A DNA stretch of 64,000 bases from Candidatus Obscuribacter sp. (GCA_016712465.1 JADJQZ010000001.1:6758001-6822000); one strand, 5' to 3'. Shown: positions 41,930 to 51,254, numbered from the stretch's first letter. Notes: generated by a model not told the origin, from the letters alone. Numbers and translations are program-made.

Positions 41930-43900
41930 TTACCAGAGTTGGCAGCGCTTATCTACAGGCAACATAATGGGGCTTTCATCGGTGACGCCCCGATTGGCAA
42001 AAGCTTCTACAAAGGGAGCAAAGTTTGCCAGAGTGCCGTTCACCCTGAACTGTGCCGGTGGATGCGGATCGGAGACGGCTTGCATCTCGGCGAATTCCGG
42101 CGTGCAGATCAGTGCCCAGATTTGACCAAAGGCAATGAAAAAGCGCTGCTCATCCGTAAAGCCCAGCTCATCAGTGTAAGGCTCATTTTTTTGCATGGCG
42201 ATCTGCAGGGCCCTGTAAGCCAGACTGAGACCGCCTAAGTCGGCCGCTGCTTCTCCTGAAACCAGGTCTCCTTTCAGGCTTATGGTGCCTACTTTGTAGC
42301 CGCCGAACTGCTGCCTAAGTAGTTCGATACGTTGCATGAAGTCGGCGAAGTCAGTCTCCGCCCACCACAACCGGACATTACCCTGCTCGTCGTATTGTGC
42401 GCCGGCGTCGTCGAAGAGGTGAGTAAATTCATGACCGATGATGACCAGGATGGCGCCGTAGTTGGCAGCGTCGTCCGCCTGCGGGTCGAAGAAGGGCGGT
42501 TGCAAGATGGCGGCTGGAAAGACAAGCTCATTGTTTTGCGGATCAGCATAAGCGTTGACGGTTTGCGGCGTCATATGCCATTCATTGGGGTCTACGGGCT
42601 TGCCAATTTTGGCCAGGTCGCGTTTGAATGCCAGTCTTTTTAGGGAGAAGGCGTTTTTCAGGTAGGAAGATCTGTCTATTGCTGCTTCGGTGTAGTCGAG
42701 CCAGGTTTCCGGATAGCCGATTTTAAACCTGACTGTGTCCATTTTCTTGAGAGCATTGGCTTTGGTTTGCTCCGACATCCAGCTCAGGTTTTCGATCGAT
42801 TGCCGCAAGACCAGGCTGAGATTAGCGATCATCTCCAGGCAACGGGCTTTGGCATAGGGTGGGAAATGCTTGGCCACATAAGTTTTGCCTACCGCTTCTC
42901 CGAGTAAGCTGTCCACTGCAGAAACTACTTTCTTCCAGCGCGGTAGCTGGCTGGTTTTTCCTTGCATAATCTTGCCGAAGAAGGCGAAGTCTTCATCTAC
43001 GAAGGCGCTGCCCAGCTTAGGCGCTGCCGTGCTGATCAAATGCCATTTCAAGTAGGCGATGCGTTCCAGCTTGGTCAGCTTGGAGAGCACCCTGGAGAAG
43101 GCTTTGAAGAACTTTGGCTGCATGACGTTCAAGCTGGAAAAAGCCGGTGCGCCAATGGTTTGGAAGTAAGTGTCGAAGTCGAATTGGGGCACCAGAGCTT
43201 TCAGCTCATCAACCGTCATGACATGGTTGATGTTGTTTGGATTGCGCATGTCTTCCTGGGGCATAGAGGCTCTAGCCAGGGTCGTCTCCAGCCTGCAAAC
43301 GGCGGCAGCAAAGCGCATGGCATGTGGCTTTGTTTCGCCCATGAGGACGAACATGTTGACCATGTGCTGTTCGAACTGGCGCATCAGCTCCAGGTTCTTC
43401 TTGGTTTTCTTCAGGTAGTAGGAGCGGTCCGGTAGGCTCAGTCCGGCCTGTCCGGTGGCGGCAATCTGTTGCTTGCTGTCGGCAAAAGACTGCATGGAGC
43501 CGAAGCCGAAGAAGGGAGCTATTCCTACCATGTGCATATGTCCGAGGGCTCGTGCAAAGGTTCTAGGCGTGCCGCTCTTGTTAATCATTTCGAGCAGCGG
43601 CGCCAGGGCTGTCAGACCTTCTGCCTCTATCTGCTCCAGGTTCATGCCCGAATGATAGAAATCGCCAATTTGTCTTTGCTCGGCGGTGCCCTGCCCACCA
43701 AGTTCCGCCGCTTCCGTCATGATGGCTTTAATTGCGGTTTGGGCCTCTTCGTTTATGGCATCGAACATACACCAGCGAGCGTGGCCGGGAGGAAGTTTGG
43801 CGCTGTCGACAAAGTTGCCGTTGGTGAAGCGGAAAAAGTCTATGCCGGGCTCGGCCTTTAAGTCTAAGTAAGTGTGATTGATTCCGTGAGGGTGACTCAT
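41930..43900 (-). CDS. M13-family (neprilysin/PepO) zinc metallopeptidase (656 aa)
   Basis: Degrades peptides; zinc site is HExxH near residue 489 (VIIGHEFTHLFDDAG), third ligand in the SGEAAADLGGL motif about 60 residues later, and the typical NAYADPQNNELVFPAAIL upstream. The N-terminal half shows the helical M13_N pattern. The C-terminus ends CQLW, matching the family CxxW end. No signal peptide or N-terminal membrane helix is visible, so a cytoplasmic location is inferred, unlike many eukaryotic relatives. ATG at 43900. Confidence 0.93.
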   Translation of the reverse strand: MSHPHGINHTYLDLKAEPGIDFFRFTNGNFVDSAKLPPGHARWCMFDAINEEAQTAIKAIMTEAAELGGQGTAEQRQIGDFYHSGMNLEQIEAEGLTALAPLLEMINKSGTPRTFARALGHMHMVGIAPFFGFGSMQSFADSKQQIAATGQAGLSLPDRSYYLKKTKKNLELMRQFEQHMVNMFVLMGETKPHAMRFAAAVCRLETTLARASMPQEDMRNPNNINHVMTVDELKALVPQFDFDTYFQTIGAPAFSSLNVMQPKFFKAFSRVLSKLTKLERIAYLKWHLISTAAPKLGSAFVDEDFAFFGKIMQGKTSQLPRWKKVVSAVDSLLGEAVGKTYVAKHFPPYAKARCLEMIANLSLVLRQSIENLSWMSEQTKANALKKMDTVRFKIGYPETWLDYTEAAIDRSSYLKNAFSLKRLAFKRDLAKIGKPVDPNEWHMTPQTVNAYADPQNNELVFPAAILQPPFFDPQADDAANYGAILVIIGHEFTHLFDDAGAQYDEQGNVRLWWAETDFADFMQRIELLRQQFGGYKVGTISLKGDLVSGEAAADLGGLSLAYRALQIAMQKNEPYTDELGFTDEQRFFIAFGQIWALICTPEFAEMQAVSDPHPPAQFRVNGTLANFAPFVEAFANRGVTDESPIMLPVDKRCQLW

Positions 43901-43920
43901 AGTTTTACTCCAGAAAGGAA

Positions 43921-43952
43921 GAAGACCCGACGGCTCAAGCGGACGGGTCTTC
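43921..43952 (-). terminator. Terminator-like hairpin
   Basis: gaagacccg / cgggtcttc perfect 9 bp with inner pairing; on the minus strand followed by ttcctttctgg. It lies between the FAH-family gene and the M13 gene. Confidence 0.6.
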
Positions 43953-43980
43953 TGGTTAATTAAGAGGGTTGGTCAGGTTC

Positions 43981-44991
43981 TTACTTTGTGGCGATAAGCT
44001 CTTGAGCAGGGGTTGCTGCCACAATGTTTTGTTCGATGGCGCCAAAAATGCTCTTGCCTTGCGAGTCGAGCATTTCAATGCGAACCACGTCCGAGAATTT
44101 CATAAACGGTGTTACCGGGGCACCGCTCTCGATTTTTTCAATCATGCGTTTTTCGGCCAGGCAGCTCACGCCGGTCTTTCTGTCTCGGTTCGATACAGTG
44201 CCCGAACCGATGATGGTACCTGCACTGAGCGCCCTGGTTTTGGCGGCATGGGCGATTAACTCGGCCATACTGAAGTTCATGTCGCAACCGGCGTTGGGAC
44301 TGCCGATTAGCTGACCATTGAGATAGGTAAGCAAAGGCAGGTGCAGTTTTGCGTCTTTCCAGGCTTGGCCCAGTTCGTCCGGGGTGACTGCCACCGGTGC
44401 AAAAGCGCTGGAAGGTTTGCCATGCACAAAACCGAATCCCTTTGCCAACTCCGAGGGGATAAGCTCTCTCAAAGACATATCGTTGACAATCATGACCAGT
44501 TTGATGTGTGCGGCTGCCGCTTCGGCACTTATACCCATGGGTACGTCGTCGACGATTACCGCTACTTCTGCTTCCATGTCGGCGCCGTAGGCTTCCGAAG
44601 CAAGAGGAAAGGCTTCCAACGGCGCGAGGAAGGCATCGCTGCCGCCCTGGTACATGAGTGGGTCGGTCAGGAATGATTCAGGCATTTCGGCGCCGCGCGC
44701 TTTTCTTACCAGTTCCACGTGGTTTAGGTAAGCACTGCCGTCGAGCCATTGGTAGGCACGCGGCAGAGGGGAAAGGCAGTTGCCCGGTTCAAAATCAATA
44801 GCACCGGCGGCTTGACCGGCTTCGAGGCGCTCGAACTCTTGCTTTGCCTGTTTTTCCAATTGCTGGAAATTATCAAGAAAATATTGCAGAGTGGCTGCAA
44901 TTTGCGGAATGGGTAGAGCTTTGGTCATGGTCCGGTTTACGAGCACAAGCATGCCGTCTCTGGTGCCGTTTTTCACGGTTGCAAGTTTCAT
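43981..44991 (-). CDS. Fumarylacetoacetate-hydrolase-family protein (336 aa)
   Basis: FAH-fold enzyme, metal-dependent C-C bond hydrolase/isomerase/decarboxylase superfamily. Typical features: N-terminus MKLATVKNGTRDG, GADMEAEVAVIVDDVP (metal-ligand Glu region), NDMSLRELIP, GFGFVHGKPSSAF and GTIIGSGTVSNRD near the end. The likely role is aromatic amino-acid or acylpyruvate catabolism; the exact substrate cannot be told. ATG at 44991 with a strong ggaggatcatga site. Confidence 0.9.
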   Translation of the reverse strand: MKLATVKNGTRDGMLVLVNRTMTKALPIPQIAATLQYFLDNFQQLEKQAKQEFERLEAGQAAGAIDFEPGNCLSPLPRAYQWLDGSAYLNHVELVRKARGAEMPESFLTDPLMYQGGSDAFLAPLEAFPLASEAYGADMEAEVAVIVDDVPMGISAEAAAAHIKLVMIVNDMSLRELIPSELAKGFGFVHGKPSSAFAPVAVTPDELGQAWKDAKLHLPLLTYLNGQLIGSPNAGCDMNFSMAELIAHAAKTRALSAGTIIGSGTVSNRDRKTGVSCLAEKRMIEKIESGAPVTPFMKFSDVVRIEMLDSQGKSIFGAIEQNIVAATPAQELIATK

Positions 44992-45956
44992 TCATGATCC
45001 TCCGATTTTGATTCTGTTTATGCTAACACGCCGCCCTGAAAGCCGTTCCTTACCAGGGATATTCCGGCTCAGGTCGCGTTTGGTGAATGAAAGCAGATGC
45101 TTTTGCTTTCGGAAGGGTTAGGCAGTCGCGCTGCTCTAGATTTTGGCTTTATGGAATTTGCCATAACTTTCATTGGCTCATGGGTGTTCTGCTCGGCGCA
45201 AGTCACGGCGCTGATGAAAGGGCAATACTAATGTAGCTTCAATCTGAGAGTTCGCTTTGCCTGAAACCTGGTTGAGGTAAAAATGTCTATAACCACATAC
45301 TTATCAAGAGGTAGTGCTTGTATGCAAGAAAAATGTTGCCGCTTGCGGGCCGCTTTGTTGGGCGATTTTGAGACTCTTGCTGCTTGACCACTGCTCTGTG
45401 GCTTATGCTGACTGCCTCGGTCAGGCCATTGAGGCTTGCCATCACGGGAGTTACAGTAAGGACGTAAAGGCCGCTATGGTGCGCAGGGTGTGGGACGGTG
45501 CGCGATTGCCAAGAGTGCTTGCAACCAGGTACGCAGTCCTGGCCTGTATTTCGGAGACAGGTGCAATTTCGGCTTCGCAATTGTCTGCATAACTAAATTT
45601 CTCTCAAGCTTTACCTCAAGCAAAAAGTGTTGGTACCACCGGAAGTGCCGGTCTTGCCGGTAGATGGTGTAAGAGCCGCAAGTTATGCCGATTGTCTGTG
45701 TTTCTTCGGGAGAGAATAGTGTTTTCAGGAAATTTGCAAATGGCCATGAGTATTTACGAAGCTTGGTTATTCCCCGTCTTTCTACATTGAAAAACCTGAC
45801 CTAAGCTCTTTTGCAACACAAATAATCGTCGTTCCGTGCACCAGCCGTGCACTGAGCCTCACTGAATACCGTTTCCTTTCACGGGGAAGCTGCGCTGCAT
45901 TGCGGCGTATGCGGAAGTTAGCGGTGTTTTCTTCCAATCCAAAACGAGAGACCAAA
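44992..45956. other. 0.96-kb divergent intergenic region
   Basis: No intact gene. It includes a likely frameshifted small gene at 45283-45592 and a run of ccgg-rich inverted segments (accaccggaagtgccggtcttgccggtagatggt near 45635-45670). It probably carries promoters for both flanking blocks. Confidence 0.5.
45283..45592 (+). pseudogene. Possible frameshifted small gene
   Basis: The ATG at 45283 has a strong site (gttgaggtaaaa) and reads MSITTYLSRGSACMQEK ... LLGDFETLAA, ending at TGA 45385-45387. A neighbouring frame continues with coding-like sequence (DHCSVAYADCLGQAIEACHHG ... RLPRVLATRYAVLACISE) to 45592. Joining the two needs one frameshift near 45375-45390. Either a pseudogene, a sequencing error or two separate small ORFs. 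Confidence 0.4.
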
Positions 45957-47849
45957 ATGATATTCGATTCACACTTCTGGATCTTTTCGCTCTTCGCTTC
46001 CTTAGTTGGTGCTGCTTTTACGGCATTTCTTATCTGGAATCCAGAGAAGCTGGGCTGCCGAATTTCCGAACCGCATACCTGGACCCGCAAGAACCTGGCC
46101 AGCATCGAGTTTGCAGCCGTTCTTTCCTTTGTGGTCACTTTGCTGGCCGTAAGGACCTTGCTTTATTACGGTATGCCTGTCTTTCAAGGCAGTTTCTTTG
46201 GATACTTTGAAGTTCTCTTAGTAGTGCTTCTGTCGTCCAATGCCGTGGCCTGGCTGTTGAAAATGAACCCTGGCAACATCAAGTATTTGCTTCTGTGCTA
46301 CTTGGGTTTATTTATCATGCCGGTTAGCATTCACCTGATGACTGCCAACTGGGGTAAGGCCAATTCCAAAAGATACGCGGAATTGCCCAACATTCGGCAG
46401 GTAGCTGATACTGAGACCCTCCCTCCTACCGATCCCTCTCATATGGTTCTGGTCAACCGTGACATCGCGGTTTTTCAAGGAGCCAAGATTCTGCAAGGTG
46501 AGATTTCCAGCCGCTACACCATCGATAAAGACAGCTACACGCTGCAATCTATTGCCGGGCACCGTTACTGGGTAGCACCGCTGACCCTTATCAACACTGG
46601 TGATACGCTCAACTGGAGCAATCCTGAGAGTCCGGGCTATGTGGTGGTTGATGCTGAGAATCCCGAAGCCGATCCAAAGCTTAAAACGGGTTTTCACATC
46701 AAGCTTTTCAATGATCAAAGCTGGGCTCTGTTCGTAAAGCGCCATGCCTATCAACATGGTTTCAGTGATATGACACTTGGTAAAGCTTTCTTCGAAGTCG
46801 ATGACGATTGGCAGCCATATTGGACTTTCGCCTATATCAAGAAGCCTTTTGGCGGTATGAACGGTAAGGTTGTCGACAAAATCGTCATGGTAAATGTTGC
46901 CGAAGCTGAACCTCAGGTCACCAGCGTCAATCCAAAGGACAAGCCCGATTGGTTGGACCGCGTCATAGATCAGGAACTGGTCTTTGACTATGCAACCGAC
47001 TGGGGTCTTTATGGTCGTGGTCATTCGAAGGATTACTGGCCCATCTTTTTCAACTGGAATCGGGAAGGTACGTTGCAGCCGGCCGATGTTGAGTTGAACT
47101 ACACCAGCGATGCGGACAATGTCTGGGTTGTGCCCATGACGGCCACTACCGGTAGTCATGCCGTGCAGGGCGTGTTGGTCTTCGATACCAATCGCAATGA
47201 CGCCAAATACTATCCCGGTTTGAACAACTTCTACATCGGAGAAAGCGTCAGAAGTACGATGTTTAGCGTTAAGGAAAACGTCATGCGCTACACGGTGCAG
47301 AGCGTGCAACTTTACTCTATTTATGGTGAACTGACCTGGGTCGGTATCTATGTGGCACCCCAGGCTGACGGCGGCTCCTTCGCCGGTATTGGACTTTTGC
47401 ATGCCCACAGCCAGAATCCGGCCGATGTCATTTTCTCAACCAATAAGACAACTGCCCTTTCGCGCTATGCCAACCAGTTGGCGAACCGCAAGCAAAGTGG
47501 ACAGATCGTCAGCACCGCTGCCAAGGCCAGCAAATTTATCACAGCTACGATCGGACGCATCGCCGCCCTTCCCGGCAGCGAAGTACCGACTTATCTGTTT
47601 GTTGTTCCTGGCGACAAAAACACTTATCGGATCACTCGCGAGACCTTCAGCCGCATTCCGCTCATCAAAGAGGGCGATGTCGTCAAGTTCAGCTACATGG
47701 ATACAAACGAAGAGGAAGAAGCCGTCGGCTCCTTCTCCTGTATCAAATGCGCCGGTCTTGATAGTTCTTTGCCTGCGGAAGTACAGGACTCGAAGATTGA
47801 AACGATTGTTCCGGCCCCTGCTGCTGTGGAAAAACAGCAGTCTGACTGA
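45957..47849 (+). CDS. Large membrane-anchored unknown protein (630 aa)
   Basis: Start at ATG 45957 (gagaccaaa upstream); the longer frame from 45900 has no better site. Four hydrophobic helices at about residues 5-27, 50-72, 82-102 and 108-128, then about 500 residues of mostly beta-rich sequence with many aromatic residues. It is not recognisable as an enzyme. A C-terminal region (about 500-600) has a helix, then FVVPGDKNTYRITRE and CIKCAG. Its orientation is unclear, but the large domain probably faces outward. Followed 23 nt later by a small membrane-protein gene. Confidence 0.7.
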   Translation: MIFDSHFWIFSLFASLVGAAFTAFLIWNPEKLGCRISEPHTWTRKNLASIEFAAVLSFVVTLLAVRTLLYYGMPVFQGSFFGYFEVLLVVLLSSNAVAWLLKMNPGNIKYLLLCYLGLFIMPVSIHLMTANWGKANSKRYAELPNIRQVADTETLPPTDPSHMVLVNRDIAVFQGAKILQGEISSRYTIDKDSYTLQSIAGHRYWVAPLTLINTGDTLNWSNPESPGYVVVDAENPEADPKLKTGFHIKLFNDQSWALFVKRHAYQHGFSDMTLGKAFFEVDDDWQPYWTFAYIKKPFGGMNGKVVDKIVMVNVAEAEPQVTSVNPKDKPDWLDRVIDQELVFDYATDWGLYGRGHSKDYWPIFFNWNREGTLQPADVELNYTSDADNVWVVPMTATTGSHAVQGVLVFDTNRNDAKYYPGLNNFYIGESVRSTMFSVKENVMRYTVQSVQLYSIYGELTWVGIYVAPQADGGSFAGIGLLHAHSQNPADVIFSTNKTTALSRYANQLANRKQSGQIVSTAAKASKFITATIGRIAALPGSEVPTYLFVVPGDKNTYRITRETFSRIPLIKEGDVVKFSYMDTNEEEEAVGSFSCIKCAGLDSSLPAEVQDSKIETIVPAPAAVEKQQSD

Positions 47850-47872
47850 CATTTCAATAGAACGGAGAATTC

Positions 47873-48211
47873 ATGAACAATCCCAATCAAAAACCGAAAT
47901 TTCCCCTTACACTCGAACAGGAGCGCCTTTGCTCCTGGATGCTAATCTGGCAGGGCGGAGTCTTGCTGGCACTGATTCTTCTGGCTAACTTCCTGCCTGT
48001 CAATTTTGGCTGGATAGTAGTCGGTATGGTGCCGGTCATGGTGGATCTCTACTTTACCGGTGGGCGCACTATGGCCGCGGCGGTTGGACTCTCATTGCTG
48101 ACAGCTTTGAGCGTCACCGTTGTTTTGCCTCTCTATACGGGGCTGGTCTTCCTGGGTCTTGGTCTGGCACTGTCTATACATGCCGATAAGAGATCCGGTA
48201 AGCGATCTTAG
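47873..48211 (+). CDS. Small membrane protein (112 aa)
   Basis: ATG at 47873 (aacggagaattc). Polar N-terminus, then hydrophobic helices at about residues 22-42, 47-60 and 65-104, basic end. Probably co-expressed with the 45957 gene. Confidence 0.65.
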   Translation: MNNPNQKPKFPLTLEQERLCSWMLIWQGGVLLALILLANFLPVNFGWIVVGMVPVMVDLYFTGGRTMAAAVGLSLLTALSVTVVLPLYTGLVFLGLGLALSIHADKRSGKRS

Positions 48212-48233
48212 CTATCGGCAAGTGGAGAGTATG

Positions 48234-48635
48234 ATGCAAACACTTGTAAGCGAAATCGCAAGCAAAATTGAGAAAGAAGAGCGCATCATGGCCGGTGCGG
48301 TCTTGGGCGGTCTCACCTCGGACCAACGTCTGGTAAAGCTGTCTCTTTATGCCTATCTGCTGGAATTGGCCCGTAGCCTGCTTTTGGTTCCAGAGGAAAG
48401 AGTGCGGGAGGCAGGCTTTGAGTTACCGCTCTTCGGGCCAATCTGTTCACCGGCTATCTGGGGCTTTGTCTTTGCGGAACTGCAAACACTGGTGCAAAAT
48501 CCCCAGAGCGTAGAATGCGAAATCGATCTGTCCGGACCCAATGTGCTTGAGTTCCGTGGTCTTACGTACGTGGAGCTATTGGGCCTGGCTAACCGGCTGG
48601 TGGACCGTGAAGTAACCCTGCGCACCGGTGTATAG
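48234..48635 (+). CDS. Unknown small protein (133 aa)
   Basis: Start at the second of two ATGs (48231/48234) after gtggagagt. Helical N-terminus (SEIASKIEKEERIMAG), then Leu-rich helices; C-terminus CEIDLSGPNVLEFRG and LLGLANRLVDREV. No membrane helix or family identified. Confidence 0.62.
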   Translation: MQTLVSEIASKIEKEERIMAGAVLGGLTSDQRLVKLSLYAYLLELARSLLLVPEERVREAGFELPLFGPICSPAIWGFVFAELQTLVQNPQSVECEIDLSGPNVLEFRGLTYVELLGLANRLVDREVTLRTGV

Positions 48636-48797
48636 CCAGTTTGACAGGCTGAGGATTGACAGACTGTAGCAAGCCCACATCGTCAAATCTTCAACCTAAA
48701 AACCTACACCATAGAGGAGAAATACTATGTGTGAAACAAAAATCGTCCGGCATTGCTGGATTTCAAGCTTTTCATTGGCAGCCCGGGAGGAAAGGTT

Positions 48798-49211
48798 ATG
48801 GCTCAGCGACAGGGAGTGACCTCTATTTCTGGTAAATTTGTCGGTGATGAGCATTCTGGGGATATAAACCTTGCTGCTAATCAGCTTTTGCTTCAGGCTT
48901 TAACGCATGGAGCGGTTCGATGGATTCGTGAGAATCTCAAGGAGCAAGGTGCAGTCGTGTCAGAGGTAAGATATGTCTCTGCACTCTTTTCTGATGTAAC
49001 TGAGCTTTCTCGTTCTGTGAGCTACGGTGCTTTGTCCACACCCGGGACATGTAAGAGTGACTATCTGATTGAAGAAAAGTATGTCATTGTGGCTGACCTG
49101 CCAGCGGAGGTCATTGCAGGATTTTCTTTTGGCCTTAATCTATGGCGCGCCCTTGAATTGCCGTTTATCAATGCCAAATTCCAGACTACAATTGAACTCT
49201 CTCCATCATAG
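48798..49211 (+). CDS. Unknown protein (137 aa), start uncertain
   Basis: Start at ATG 48798 with gggaggaaaggtt upstream. A second strong site (gaggagaaatact) precedes ATG 48727, whose frame gives only 30 residues before a stop and is out of frame with the 48798 product. The residues LDFKLFIGSPGGKV (from TTG 48753) just before 48798 are in-frame. A leader peptide or a frameshift is possible. The protein is mostly beta/alpha with a hydrophobic middle (VIAGFSFGLNLWRAL). Family unknown. Confidence 0.55.
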   Translation: MAQRQGVTSISGKFVGDEHSGDINLAANQLLLQALTHGAVRWIRENLKEQGAVVSEVRYVSALFSDVTELSRSVSYGALSTPGTCKSDYLIEEKYVIVADLPAEVIAGFSFGLNLWRALELPFINAKFQTTIELSPS

Positions 49212-49315
49212 TGGCGCTATTGACTTTGTCTGGTTCAAAGCCGCAGTAACTTTGTCGGTCTAGAAATGTACTACCGACGAGGGAACCCCTACAGCTTGGC
49301 TTTGCTATTCAGGGC

Positions 49316-49405
49316 TGGAGAAGGAAATTCGCCCCGCTATCTTTGATGGAGCATTGAACCTGGACCATCCGGACGACAAGTCGCTGGATACGGTCTATCG
49401 CTTTT
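49316..49405 (+). pseudogene. Duplicated fragment of the 50123 gene
   Basis: About 90 nt here match 50399-50488 within the DUF2939-like gene, with roughly 7 mismatches by eye (ctggagaaggaaattcgc ... ggtctatcgctttt). Only this piece is found; flanks differ. It shows a partial duplication or transfer, not an active gene. A minus-strand frame (49309-49512) across it is not supported. Confidence 0.6.
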
Positions 49406-49605
49406 AGTTTTAGTTTGGTGCCAAATGCGGTGGCTGTCGTTCGTCCACTCTTTGCCGGACGGGACACTTTGGTGCCGGCATAGAGAGACACTTCACCGTT
49501 TTTTGAAATCATCCGTAACGGTGGTGGTTCCTACGCAAAGTGCATCTTGACAAGGGTGAATTGTCGTGGCATGTTTATTTGGCGAGTTTAGAGAGGTGGT
49601 AGGCG

Positions 49606-49818
49606 ATGTCGACAAGTTTTGTGGCTGTGCGCAGAATTAGTTTCAAGAAGAGTCTGATGCCGTCCAAAGTGCTGCCGAAGCTGACCCTGGTTCCGCCTCA
49701 ACCTCAGGAGGAAGCGATAGTGTTCTCGCCCTATCAATGTGTTTGCGGGAAAGTAAAGGCGGGAGAGGCTGACCGCTGCCCAATGCACTCCAGAGAGACC
49801 TCGTGTTCTCGTCACTAG
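49606..49818 (+). CDS. Small zinc-ribbon-like protein (70 aa)
   Basis: ATG at 49606 behind gaggtggtaggcg. Basic N-terminal half, then CVCGKVKAGEADRCPMH (about residues 46-62), a Cys-x-Cys ... Cys-x2-His arrangement that could bind a metal. A terminator at 49843-49900 supports a real small transcript. No family named. Confidence 0.5.
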   Translation: MSTSFVAVRRISFKKSLMPSKVLPKLTLVPPQPQEEAIVFSPYQCVCGKVKAGEADRCPMHSRETSCSRH

Positions 49819-50122
49819 GTGTGTAGCTGAAAACCTTTTGCCGTCGGGCTGCCGTCAATTGGAGACAGCAGCCCGACTCGCTTTAATTGTGTTTTTTTTC
49901 TTGCTTGGCGTTGCCGCTCCCGCATCTATGTGCTTGCGGTAATGCTATATGCTGCCAGGCCGGAGCCTATGCTTTTACATGGCTGCCTGTCACTGATTCA
50001 CTTTGTCGAATCAAAACCTTTGCCGGAGTTCCGTGTTGATAAGACGCGACACGGAAACTTGCCGGACATTCCTTGCAGTTCTTCGTTGATTTTTCACTCA
50101 ACAAAAAATCGGGTTTACCAAT
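49819..50122. other. Intergenic stretch after the zinc-ribbon gene
   Basis: Apart from the terminator at 49843-49900, I see nothing beyond the leader of the 50123 gene; the frame 49930-50217 overlaps that gene and is not supported. Confidence 0.5.
49843..49900 (+). terminator. Rho-independent terminator
   Basis: gtcgggctgc / gcagcccgac (10 bp) with a 15-nt loop; followed by ctttaattgtgtttttttt. Terminates the 49606 gene. Confidence 0.7.
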
Positions 50123-50764
50123 ATGAAAAAAATTCTTGTCCTCCTTGTTGTTGTTGTCCTTTTAGCAAAAGTAGCCATGGTCTTTTCGCCGGAGCTTTCC
50201 ATATTTCGCTTGAGTAGCGCTATCAGACATCGCGATGTGCAATTGTTTGAAAAGTATGCCGATGTTCATTCTGTTGCTCAAAACCTGGTACATGACCAGA
50301 TTGCCAGTCCCATAACCGGTGTGTTCGGAAGCGACGGTGTCGGCGGTTGGCTCACTAACGGCATTAATAACGCAGTAGGACCGGCTCTTGTCACAGGTCT
50401 GGAGAAGGAAATTCGCTCCGCTGTCTTTGATGGAGCATTCAACCCGGACCATCCGGACGACAATTCACTGGTTACGGTCTATCGCTTTCAGAAAGAGTTA
50501 GGCTTCGATCAATTTGCGTACAGCGGCATGAAATATGGCGACCGTCAGGTGCTGGGGGAGAAAGCGCAGCTTTCTTTGAGTTATGTAAGAGCTGCCGACG
50601 GCTATGAACTTGTCGTGAAGGTGGAATTGATCAAAGCTCCTGGAGAATATATCTGGAAAGTTTCAAGGATATTGAATCCGGAGCTGGTCATGGAAGAGTT
50701 GCGTAATCATCCGGCCCCGGCCTCTGCAACCACTGCGATGGATCACACTTACCTACCTGGGTAA
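50123..50764 (+). CDS. DUF2939-like exported or membrane-anchored protein (213 aa)
   Basis: ATG at 50123. N-terminal hydrophobic helix (KILVLLVVVVLLAKVAMVF, residues 3-21), then the sequence ELSIFRLSSAIRHRDVQLFEKYADVHSVAQNLV, resembling DUF2939 proteins where a repeated Leu/Arg pattern precedes a conserved Val/Asp helix. The remaining ~150 residues are mixed alpha/beta. Probably anchored in the inner membrane with the domain outside. A partial copy of this gene lies at 49316. Confidence 0.7.
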   Translation: MKKILVLLVVVVLLAKVAMVFSPELSIFRLSSAIRHRDVQLFEKYADVHSVAQNLVHDQIASPITGVFGSDGVGGWLTNGINNAVGPALVTGLEKEIRSAVFDGAFNPDHPDDNSLVTVYRFQKELGFDQFAYSGMKYGDRQVLGEKAQLSLSYVRAADGYELVVKVELIKAPGEYIWKVSRILNPELVMEELRNHPAPASATTAMDHTYLPG

Positions 50765-50854
50765 TTCATTTTGTCGAAGGTACAACTCCCGGCAGACGCC
50801 CTTTTTCTCTGACACGACAAAGCACAAACAACACATACTTTGAGGAGTCCTTCA

Positions 50855-51130
50855 ATGGAAATTACAGTTCCTTCTGTCCTCGGTCTGCTTGCGCAGATTG
50901 TAGGACTTATTTACTTCTGCCGTCTCGGTGCTCGTCTATGCGACAAGCTCAATCAGAAGTCCAGGTGGCTGCCGGCTGCCGTCGGTTGCGCATTTGTGGT
51001 AATTGGATTTCTAGTTTCAGTTTTTGCTGGAAAGCCGCTCGAATTCGTCCCGCAAACCGCATCGCTCTTCAGCCTGTTTTTTGGCGGGGGGATGGTGGCT
51101 CGGCTACAATACCGGATTTTCGGCCGGTAG
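50855..51130 (+). CDS. Small membrane protein (91 aa)
   Basis: Start at ATG 50855 (tgaggagtccttca). Three hydrophobic helices (about residues 6-24, 36-58 and 70-88). Unknown. Confidence 0.6.
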   Translation: MEITVPSVLGLLAQIVGLIYFCRLGARLCDKLNQKSRWLPAAVGCAFVVIGFLVSVFAGKPLEFVPQTASLFSLFFGGGMVARLQYRIFGR

Positions 51131-51254
51131 CCGGCAAAGGTTGAAACCCCTTCCCTAAGGATGGCTGATTTGTGGACAGGGAGGTCCACACCATCGGCGA
51201 TGGCTGGTCACCTGAGTGTGTAGGCAAAACGGGTGTCTACAAGTTCGACCTACG

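Noticed and set aside
46308..47408. A 366-codon minus-strand frame inside the 45957 gene
   Set aside because: Antisense shadow; no ribosome binding site, and the plus-strand gene has a good membrane topology and downstream genes in the same direction.
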